Source of the DNA: Nocardioides sp.
GTDB taxonomy: Bacteria > Actinomycetota > Actinomycetes > Propionibacteriales > Nocardioidaceae
Length of the DNA stretch: 19,355 nt
Direction: 5' to 3'
NCBI GenBank assembly: GCA_021166815.1
Contig: JAJPEO010000020.1
Coordinates: 1 to 19,355, forward strand
Made by a program: the position numbers and the translations under genes
The notes under the pieces: model-generated
Database searches by the model: none
The model's input: the letters and a program-made list of their open reading frames with translations, nothing else
What the model was told of the DNA's origin: nothing
Shown: one piece after another, positions 9,768-16,745 of the stretch
Layout: each line of letters begins with the position of its first letter
Position numbering within the stretch: position 1 is the stretch's first letter

Positions 9768-9773
9768 TAGGTT
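9768..9773 (+). promoter_or_regulatory. Possible -10 box for the binding-protein gene
   Basis: TAGGTT lies about 55 bases before the ATG at 9828, but no clear -35 box precedes it. A weak core promoter of this kind would fit one that needs an activator at the CRP-like site upstream. Low confidence, by eye only. Confidence 0.3.
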
Positions 9774-9827
9774 GACTCGCGGGTGCAGCATCCGCGCGCC
9801 CGCATCACCTGAATGACCGGAGGGTTC

Positions 9828-11147
9828 ATGAAGCTCAACAAGACGAGCGCCCGACTCGGGGTGCTTGCCGTCGCGAGTGCGCTCGTGCTGGCTGGCTGCG
9901 GTGGCGATGGAGACACGGACGAGGACACCAAGTCCGGCGACAGCAGCACCTCTGCCGAGGGAGCCCAGCTCTATTTCGTGGACGGCAACACTGCCGACTA
10001 CTCGGCCGACTTCGACGAGGGAACCCTCGAGGGTGTGCGGGCGACGTACCCCGGCGCTGAGCTGGGCGACTCGTTCCGCGAGCGCATGCTCGAGGTCGAC
10101 CCCGCGCTGAAGGACTTCACCTACGGTCCGGAGTCCTACGACGCCACGATCATCGCTGCCCTGGCCGCAGTCGCTGCCAAGACCGACAGCGGCAAGGCGA
10201 TCGGCTCCAAGCTCCAGGACGTCACCTCGGGTGGGGAGAAGTGCACCGAGTTCAAGGCGTGCGTGGACCTGCTCAACGACGGCAAGGACATCGACTACGA
10301 CGGTGTCTCCGGCCCCATCGAGTTCAACTCCACGGGCTCGCCGTCCTCGGCCACCATCGGCATCTTCCAGTACGGCGCCGACAACAAGTACGCCCCGGAG
10401 AGCTACACGACCGGTGAGATCCCCGACGTGGACAGCGTCGCCGACAACCAGAAGATCTCCGGCAACATCCCCAAGGGCGACGGCACGCTGACCGTCGGCA
10501 CGCTGCTGCCGCAGTCGGGTGACCTCTCGTTCCTCGGCCCCCCGGAGTTCGCAGGCGTCGACCTGGCCGTAGGGGAGATCAACGCCGCCGGCGGTGTCAA
10601 CGGCAAGGACGTCAAGCAGGTCAAGGCCGACTCCGGTGACGGCACGCCCAACATCGCGCCGTCCGAGGCCGGCAAGCTGATCCGCGGCAAGGCCGACGTC
10701 GTCGTCGGTGCGGCGTCCTCCTCGGTGTCGCTGTCGGTGATCGACCAGATCACCCAGGCGGGCGTGGCCATGATCTCCCCGGCCAACACCTCGACCGCCT
10801 TCGACACCTACGCCGACCAGGGCCTGTACTTCCGTACGGCTCCCTCGGACGTGCTGCAGGGCTCCGTCATGGCCAACCTGGTCCAGCAGGACGGCTACGA
10901 CAACGTCGCGATCCTGGCTCGCCAGGACTCCTACGGCGAGGCGCTGGCCAACAACGTCAAGAAGTTCTTCGAGGAGGCCGGCGGCACCGTCGTGTCCTTC
11001 AAGCTCTACGACCCCAACGCGGCGAACTACACCGCCGAGGTCAACGACCTGAAGGCGCAGGACCCCGACGCGATCGTCCTGATCTCGTTCGACGAGACCA
11101 AGAAGATCATCCCCGAGCTGATCAAGGTCGGCCTGGGCCAGAAGTGA
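9828..11147 (+). CDS. ABC transporter substrate-binding lipoprotein of the LivJ type, circularly permuted
   Basis: The product has 439 residues and captures a solute, probably a branched-chain amino acid or similar compound, outside the membrane for LivHMGF. Residues 1-24 are a lipoprotein signal with lipobox LAGC (Cys24), then an acidic Ser/Gly/Asp linker to about 45. The rest is the type I periplasmic-binding fold in the wrong order. Residues 46-202 (QLYFVDGNTADY, then SYDATIIAALAA, two cysteines at 139 and 145, SGPIEFN, IGIFQYGADNKY) match the C-terminal part of LivJ-like proteins. Residues 217-439 (TLTVGTLLPQSG, LGPPEFAGVDLAVGEINAAGG, VVGAASSSVSLS, SPANTST, DSYGEALANN, DAIVLISFDET) match the N-terminal part. 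Each part occurs once. The ATG at 9828 is used, with GGAGGG just before it; the ATG at 9813 would add five residues and has no ribosome site. A hairpin terminator follows. Confidence 0.9.
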   Translation: MKLNKTSARLGVLAVASALVLAGCGGDGDTDEDTKSGDSSTSAEGAQLYFVDGNTADYSADFDEGTLEGVRATYPGAELGDSFRERMLEVDPALKDFTYGPESYDATIIAALAAVAAKTDSGKAIGSKLQDVTSGGEKCTEFKACVDLLNDGKDIDYDGVSGPIEFNSTGSPSSATIGIFQYGADNKYAPESYTTGEIPDVDSVADNQKISGNIPKGDGTLTVGTLLPQSGDLSFLGPPEFAGVDLAVGEINAAGGVNGKDVKQVKADSGDGTPNIAPSEAGKLIRGKADVVVGAASSSVSLSVIDQITQAGVAMISPANTSTAFDTYADQGLYFRTAPSDVLQGSVMANLVQQDGYDNVAILARQDSYGEALANNVKKFFEEAGGTVVSFKLYDPNAANYTAEVNDLKAQDPDAIVLISFDETKKIIPELIKVGLGQK

Positions 11148-11157
11148 CCCAGTGACA

Positions 11158-11197
11158 GTGAAGGGCCCCCGGGACATCGTCCCGGGGGCCCTTTCAC
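11158..11197. terminator. Strong hairpin terminator between convergent genes
   Basis: The arms at 11161-11174 and 11180-11193 (AAGGGCCCCCGGGA and its exact reverse complement) form a 14-bp stem with a five-base CATCG loop. The pairing extends outward through GTG/CAC with one bulged base. There is no long T run, as is common in high-GC actinobacteria. It starts 11 bases after the binding-protein stop and lies 55 bases from the livF stop, so it can serve both strands. Confidence 0.85.
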
Positions 11198-11251
11198 GTG
11201 CGCTGGTGGTGAGTGGTGCGCCGCCCCGTCCCGAGCGAGGCGGGTCGCGCC

Positions 11252-12080
<829 letters not shown>

Positions 12081-12088
<8 letters not shown>

Positions 12089-13010
12089 GGTTGTCTCCGT
12101 CCTCCTCGAGTGCCTGGTGGCCCTCGGCCTCGAGCACGTCCTCGAGCTGGGTGATGTCGGTGTCGTGGTGGGCGCCGAGGTAGGCGTCGATGACCCGCTG
12201 GTCGGACATGATCGAGTCCGGCGGGCCCTCGGCGATGACCTTGCCCTGGGCCATGACGACGACCCAGTCGGAGATGTCACGCACCATGTCCATGTCGTGC
12301 TCGACGAAGAGCACGGTCATGCCGTCCTCGCGCAGGGACTTCACGTGTCCCAGGAGCGACTGCTTGAGGGCGGGGTTCACCCCGGCCATCGGCTCGTCGA
12401 GCATGACCAGCTCGGGGGAGACCATCAGGGCCCGGGCCATCTCCAGCAGCTTGCGCTGGCCGCCGGAGAGCGAGCCGGCGAAGTCCGACTCTTTGGCGTC
12501 CAGCTTGAACCTGGCGAGCAGCTCGCGAGCCCGCGTGGTGTTGGCGGACTCCTGACCGCTCCACAGGGCCCGGAACGGCGCCGCGAGGAAGCCCTCGCCG
12601 CGCTGGCCGGTCGCCCCGAGGCGCATGTTCTCGAGCACAGTGAGCTTCGAGAGCACCTTCGTCAGCTGGAAGGTGCGGACCATGCCCATGCGGGCGACCT
12701 TGTGGGGGGCGACCTTGTTCAGGCTGGTGCCGTTGAAGGACCAGTCGCCGGTGTCGGGCTCGTCGAATCCCGTCAGCAGGTTGAAGAACGTCGTCTTGCC
12801 GGCGCCGTTGGGTCCGATCAGGGCGGTGATGACGCCGCGCTGGATCTCCAGGTGGTCCACCGAGACCGCGCGCAGGCCACCGAAGGTGCGGGTGATGTTG
12901 TCGGCGATCACGATCGGGTCCGGCTTGGGGGCACCGGGCTCGCGGGGGACGTCGGCCAGTGCCGCAGCGGCTCGGCTGGGGGTGGCGGTCATGTCGCTCT
13001 CAGCGGGCAT
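12081..13010 (-). CDS. livG: Branched-chain amino acid type ABC transporter ATP-binding protein LivG
   Basis: This is the second ATPase of the cassette, with 309 residues. A flexible Ala/Pro-rich N-terminus of about 30 residues and an acidic C-terminal tail of about 30 residues flank the ABC domain. Walker A GPNGAGKTT is at 66-74, LSGGQRK is the signature, LVMLDEPMAGVNP is Walker B in the form typical of LivG, and the switch histidine is in FVEHDMDMV. The ATG at 13010 overlaps the livM stop by 11 bases and has AAGGAG upstream. An in-frame ATG at 12992 is an alternative that would shorten the protein by six residues. The overlaps on both sides show translational coupling within livHMGF. Confidence 0.94.
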
Positions 13011-13980
13011 CGAGGGCGATCTCCTTCCGGTCTCCGAAGAGGCCCTGGGGGCGATAGATCATGAGCAGCATGAGCACGAGGCCGACCACCATGAACCGGA
13101 CGTTGGATGCCTGGTCGGTGCTCATCATGCTCGGCGGGATGATCGGGTTGTCGCCCGAGGCGAGCTGGACCAGCAGGCTGCCGATGGCCGAGAGGGCCCC
13201 CCAGAACAGCACCGCTCCCACGACCGGGCCGAGGATGCGGGCCGCGCCGCCGAGGATGAGCATCGTGAACGCGATGAAGGTGAAGTCTGCGTTGAAGCTG
13301 TCCGGCTGCACCGACGCCAGGCCGAGGGCGCCGATGAAGCCGCCGAAGGCACCGATGACGCCACCGAGGATCAGGGCCTGCATCTTGTACCAGTAGACGT
13401 TCTTGCCGAGGGAGCGTACGGCTTCCTCGTCCTCGCGGATGCTGCGCAGCACGCGACCCCAGGGGGAGCGCATCAGCAGCCAGAGGTAGACGCACACGAG
13501 CGCCACCAGGATCCATCCGACCGTCATGACCCAGAGGTCGTTGCGGCTGAAGGTGGCGAAGCTGGTCATGGTGTCGGGGTACGGGTTGAGCGAACGGAAC
13601 GTGGCGGTGAACCCACTGACTCCGTCGCGGGCGTGGAAGTAGTCCTTGAACGACGTGGAGAAGATCAGGCGCAACACCTCCGCCGCCGCGAGGGTCACGA
13701 TCGCGAGGTAGTCACCGCGCAGCTTCAGCGTGGGGATGCCGAGGATCAGCGCGAGGATGACCGCCGCGAGGATGCCGAGCAGCAGCGCCAGCACGAACGG
13801 GATGTCGAAGGACGCGATGCCGACGGCCATGGCGTAGGCACCGACCGCGACGAAGCCGGCCTGACCGAAGTTGAGCAGGCCGGTGTAGCCGAAGTGGATG
13901 TTGAGGCCGATCGCTGCCAGCACGTACGACAGCGCGAACGGGGAGATGGCGTCGTGGAACGCTCCCTGCAGGATTTCCAT
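13000..13980 (-). CDS. livM: Branched-chain amino acid type ABC transporter permease LivM
   Basis: This is an inner-membrane channel subunit that pairs with LivH. The product has 326 residues with about eight to ten hydrophobic segments. The conserved N-terminal region (ALSYVLAAIGLNIHFGYTGLLNFG) and GQAGFVAVGAYAMAV are typical of the BPD_transp_2 family. The cytoplasmic coupling segment is near SIREDEEAVRSLG and YKMQALILGG, followed by GGAARILGPVVGAV and the C-terminal RPQGLFG motif seen in LivM proteins. The ATG at 13980 has GAGGAGG a few bases upstream. It starts 18 bases after the livH stop. Confidence 0.94.
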   Translation of the reverse strand: MEILQGAFHDAISPFALSYVLAAIGLNIHFGYTGLLNFGQAGFVAVGAYAMAVGIASFDIPFVLALLLGILAAVILALILGIPTLKLRGDYLAIVTLAAAEVLRLIFSTSFKDYFHARDGVSGFTATFRSLNPYPDTMTSFATFSRNDLWVMTVGWILVALVCVYLWLLMRSPWGRVLRSIREDEEAVRSLGKNVYWYKMQALILGGVIGAFGGFIGALGLASVQPDSFNADFTFIAFTMLILGGAARILGPVVGAVLFWGALSAIGSLLVQLASGDNPIIPPSMMSTDQASNVRFMVVGLVLMLLMIYRPQGLFGDRKEIALDAR

Positions 13981-13998
13981 GGGTAGTCCTCCTCAGCC

Positions 13999-15312
13999 TC
14001 AGCCGACTCGTTCCTTGCGCCCGAGCAGGCCCTGGGGCCGCACGAGCAGGATGATGATCAAGAGCATCAGCGCGCCGGCGTTCTTCAGGTCCGACGGGAT
14101 GACCAGCGTGGACATCTCGATCAGCACGCCGATGATGAGCGCGCCGACCAGGGCGCCCCACACCGAGCCGAGACCACCGACGGTCACGGCGGCGAAGAGC
14201 AGCAGGAGCACCAGCTGGCCCATCTGGAAGGTGACTCCCAGGGAGAAGCCGAGGAAGACGCCCGCCAGCGATGCCAGCGCGGTGCCGACGATCCACACGA
14301 GCGAGATGACGCGGTTGACGTTGATGCCCGTGGAGCTGGCCAGGGCGGGGTTGTCGGCCACCGCCCGGGTCGCCCGGCCCAGGCGCGTGCGGCTCAGGGC
14401 GAGGGTGACGACGGTGATCGCGATGACCGAGACCCCGGCCATGACCAGGTCACGGGTGGTCACGGTGACGCCCAGGAAGTCGTAGCCCGACGGCGTGACG
14501 TACTCGCGGTAGTTCTGGGTGCGGCCCTCGGTGAAGTACTGGAAGAGGTTGCGCAGGAAGAACATCAGGCCGATCGAGACGATCATCGTCGCGATCAGGC
14601 CGGTGCCGCGTCGGCGCAGCGGTCGCCACAGGCCGGCGTCCTGGGCCCAGCCGAAGAGGCCGCCCAGGACCACGGCCACCACCGCGGCGGCCGCGAACGG
14701 CCAGCCGAAGGTGGAGTTGAAGAGGAACGCGATGAGGGCGCCGAAGGTGACCAGCTCGCCGTGGGAGAAGTTCGTCAACCCGGTGGTGCCGAAGATCATC
14801 GACAGGCCGAGCGCGGCCATCGCCATGATGATGCCGAAGAGCAGGCCCTGGTAGAGCAGCTGGGGGACCCGGTCCCACTTGGTCTGCACCTGCCGCGTCG
14901 ACTCGCCGATCATGAAGGTGATCGGCACGCTGCCGAGCGAGCTCGGGGTGACCTTCTCCTCCGCCTCCTGGCCCTCGCGCAGTCCCACGTCGTCGGGGAG
15001 CGTGTCCTCGTCGATGGCGACGGTGTACTCGCCGTCCACGCGGGGGACCTGGATCTGGATGCGGCCGGAGTCGTCGGAGGTGCCCGTGAACTCCTCGCCG
15101 TCCGGCGTGGTCACGGTGATCTCGACGCCCGGGACCGGCTCACCCGCGTTGCGCATGGTGCCGGTGAAGGTGATGTCGCCCTCGGCCGGCGCTGCGGCGG
15201 ACGCGGGCACGCCTGCCCAGGCCACCAGGCCCAGGAGGAGGCCCACGACCACGGCGATGGCTGGGGCGACGCGACGTCGGCGGGGCCGGCGGTGATCGGA
15301 GGGTGGCTGCAT
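13999..15312 (-). CDS. livH: LivH-type ABC transporter permease with an N-terminal extracytoplasmic domain
   Basis: The product has 437 residues, about 140 more than ordinary LivH. It begins with an arginine-rich n-region and a hydrophobic stretch ending in ASAAA (about 1-42), which looks like a signal peptide or first membrane anchor. Residues of about 45-140 form a hydrophilic, beta-rich segment (DITFTGTMRNAGEPVPGVEITVTTPDG, then SDDSGRIQIQVP and GEYTVAIDE, shown here in pieces) like a carboxypeptidase-regulatory or CnaB-like Ig fold. The permease core starts near 150 with LLYQGLLFGIIMAMAALGLS and carries TGLTNFSHGELVTFGA, GVLIEMSTLVIPSD and the terminal RPQGLLG. I chose the ATG at 15312 because AGGA lies five bases before it; an ATG at 15324 would add four residues. 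It is the first gene of livHMGF. Confidence 0.92.
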   Translation of the reverse strand: MQPPSDHRRPRRRRVAPAIAVVVGLLLGLVAWAGVPASAAAPAEGDITFTGTMRNAGEPVPGVEITVTTPDGEEFTGTSDDSGRIQIQVPRVDGEYTVAIDEDTLPDDVGLREGQEAEEKVTPSSLGSVPITFMIGESTRQVQTKWDRVPQLLYQGLLFGIIMAMAALGLSMIFGTTGLTNFSHGELVTFGALIAFLFNSTFGWPFAAAAVVAVVLGGLFGWAQDAGLWRPLRRRGTGLIATMIVSIGLMFFLRNLFQYFTEGRTQNYREYVTPSGYDFLGVTVTTRDLVMAGVSVIAITVVTLALSRTRLGRATRAVADNPALASSTGINVNRVISLVWIVGTALASLAGVFLGFSLGVTFQMGQLVLLLLFAAVTVGGLGSVWGALVGALIIGVLIEMSTLVIPSDLKNAGALMLLIIILLVRPQGLLGRKERVG

Positions 15313-15377
15313 GTGGATCCTCATCGACGACGGACAGGGCCCGTGTGAAGCGGGGGTCTGGTGCGCTGAACGTGAGG

Positions 15378-15407
15378 AGCATACAGATCGCGGGTGATCC
15401 AGTTCAC
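15378..15407 (-). promoter_or_regulatory. Possible promoter of livHMGF
   Basis: On the minus strand GTGAAC (15407-15402) and TATGCT (15383-15378) are 18 bases apart, giving a leader of about 58 bases before the livH ATG. The -35 box lies inside the CRP-like site at 15393-15408, so binding there would more likely block than help this exact promoter; a start point a few bases further downstream would change that reading. Confidence 0.4.
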
Positions 15408-15431
15408 ATCCCATGGCAACGATCGGATCAC
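15393..15431. promoter_or_regulatory. CRP/GlxR-like site and inverted repeat upstream of livH
   Basis: GGTGA-TCCAGT-TCACA at 15393-15408 matches TGTGA-N6-TCACA except at the first base and has a perfect GTGA-N6-TCAC core. The left arm also takes part in a second symmetry, GTGATCC (15394-15400) with GGATCAC (15425-15431). The shared 7-mer TGGCAAC follows the CRP-like site both here (15414-15420) and before the binding-protein gene (9723-9729). The remaining bases from 15432 to 15531 show nothing I can name. Confidence 0.45.
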
Positions 15432-15531
15432 GAGTTGGATCGTCGATATCCGGACACGGCGAAGGGCAGGGTCGCGCCCCCGTGGCACCGGTGTCGTGGC
15501 GCCTCGGATGAGGGTTCTTCTTTCGTAGGAC

Positions 15532-15562
15532 TTGCCCACCGCCCGGGGACACGGCGTATGGT
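15532..15562 (+). promoter_or_regulatory. Possible promoter of the GNAT gene
   Basis: TTGCCC at 15532-15537 and TATGGT at 15557-15562 are separated by 19 bases, slightly long. The start point would be near 15569, about 60 bases before the chosen ATG. Confidence 0.35.
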
Positions 15563-15628
15563 CGTGGGAGTCGGTCGGGCCGGTCCCGATCACGGGGGTC
15601 GGCAGTCGACATGTTGTGGGAGCAGTGG

Positions 15629-16201
15629 ATGAGCCGTTCGCCGGTCACCGTGCGGTCTGTTGCGTCCGAGGACGTGGCTTCCCTCCGAGAGCTGTGGGTG
15701 GACATCCTGCGTCGGGGTGCCATCGACGAGCAGCTGACCGATGTCGCCGAGATCGTGGCTGCCGCCATCGCCGACCCAGACCGTGCGATCGCCGTCGCTG
15801 AGTACGACGGCCAGATCGCGGGTGCGGTCTTCCTCCAGGCCACCACGCTGACGCCGCTCAACCTGGAGCCGGCCGTGCTGGCCGTCTCGCCCCATGTCCT
15901 CCCGGCCTTCCGGCGCAAGGGAGTCGGGTCCGCCCTCATCGAGGCGGCCGTGCGGTTCGCCGAGCAGCGCGGCATCGCCCACGTCATGACGGCCGCCAAC
16001 TCCGACGCCCGCGACGCCAACCGCTTCATGGCCCGGTTGGCCTTCGCGCCCCAGGCCACGCTGCGAGCCGCGACGACCAGTGCCGTACGCGCTCGACTCA
16101 GCTCGCGCCGCTCGGCCTCGTTCGCGGCGAGCGCCACCACCCGTCAGATCGACCGGGTGCTGGCCGCGCGTCGCAGCCGGCGCGAGCGCGTTCCGGGCTG
16201 A
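15629..16201 (+). CDS. GNAT-family N-acetyltransferase
   Basis: The product has 190 residues. The N-terminal VTVRSVASEDVASLRELW is the usual first strand and helix of GNAT enzymes. A central strand pair (AVAEYDGQIAGAVFLQ) leads to the acetyl-CoA-binding motif A, seen as PAFRRKGVGSALIEAAVRFA, and then HVMTAANSDARDANRFMARLAF. The substrate cannot be told; small molecules, protein N-termini or lysines are all possible. After the domain there is an arginine-rich tail of about 45 residues, ending RRSRRERVPG, which is unusual and could bind nucleic acid or be disordered. The ATG at 15629 has GGGAG six bases upstream; the ATG at 15611 in the same frame would add six residues. It is convergent with the thioesterase gene, 21 bases away. 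Confidence 0.82.
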   Translation: MSRSPVTVRSVASEDVASLRELWVDILRRGAIDEQLTDVAEIVAAAIADPDRAIAVAEYDGQIAGAVFLQATTLTPLNLEPAVLAVSPHVLPAFRRKGVGSALIEAAVRFAEQRGIAHVMTAANSDARDANRFMARLAFAPQATLRAATTSAVRARLSSRRSASFAASATTRQIDRVLAARRSRRERVPG

Positions 16202-16222
16202 CCCGCCGCAGCCCCGCGCTGC

Positions 16223-16666
16223 TCAGATCCCCGGGTTGTCGAGCAGGGCGCAGGTGATCCTCGACGTGCAGAGCCGTCGTCCCTGCTCGTCGGTGATGAC
16301 GACCTCGAAGCACGTCGAGCTGCGCCCGAGGTGCACGGGGGTGGCGACGCCGGTGACGATCCCCGAGGTGGCGGAGCGGTGGTGCGTGGCGTTGATGTCG
16401 ACGCCCACCGCGATCTTGCTGGGGTAGCCGTGGAGCACCGACCCGATCGAGCCCAGGCTCTCGGCCAGCACCACCGACGCGCCGCCGTGGAGCAGTCCCA
16501 TCGGCTGGGTGTTGCCCTCCACGGGCATGGTCCCCACGATGCGCTCACGGGAGATCTCGACGAGCTCGACGCCCATCTTCTCGTTGAGCCCGCCCATGCC
16601 CTGGGGCATGAGCTCGAGGAACTGCTCGATGGTGAGGTCGTCGATCGAGATGGGGGAGTGCGTCAT
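16223..16666 (-). CDS. Hotdog-fold acyl-CoA thioesterase (PaaI / YdiI-MenI type)
   Basis: The product has 147 residues, a single hotdog domain that would act as a dimer or tetramer in the cytoplasm. The helix segment GLLHGGASVVLAESLGS (residues 57-73) contains the catalytic glutamate at 69, and INATHHRSA (91-99) is the typical next strand. The pattern closely resembles E. coli YdiI, which hydrolyses 1,4-dihydroxy-2-naphthoyl-CoA and other aryl-CoA thioesters. A role in menaquinone synthesis is therefore possible, but no men gene is nearby and related enzymes have other substrates. The ATG at 16666 has no ribosome site and may be leaderless. The gene diverges from polA across a 79-base gap. 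Confidence 0.9.
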   Translation of the reverse strand: MTHSPISIDDLTIEQFLELMPQGMGGLNEKMGVELVEISRERIVGTMPVEGNTQPMGLLHGGASVVLAESLGSIGSVLHGYPSKIAVGVDINATHHRSATSGIVTGVATPVHLGRSSTCFEVVITDEQGRRLCTSRITCALLDNPGI

Positions 16667-16733
16667 GTGCCCATTGTCGGGTACGCACCCGGCAACCGGT
16701 CATCCGCCACCTCGTGCCGTCGGTGCGGCCGGA

Positions 16734-16739
16734 TAGAGT
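16734..16739 (+). promoter_or_regulatory. -10 box for polA, probably leaderless
   Basis: TAGAGT is followed by six bases and then the GTG at 16746, the same geometry as at pyk. There is no ribosome site. A convincing -35 box is not visible. Confidence 0.5.
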
Positions 16740-16745
16740 CGCCGG

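Noticed and set aside
9828..11147. Reading the binding protein as a fusion of two different binding proteins, or as a truncated pseudogene
   Set aside because: The two parts complement each other exactly, with no duplicated and no missing strand, and there is a single lipobox and a single stop. One permuted protein explains this better.
15313..16140. Long upstream extension of the livH frame
   Set aside because: It runs antisense through the GNAT gene and its control region. The ATG at 15312 has a ribosome site and is followed by a good signal-like sequence.
16208..16222. GCAGC/GCTGC hairpin between the GNAT and thioesterase genes as a terminator
   Set aside because: The stem is only five pairs with no T run, too weak to call in GC-rich DNA.
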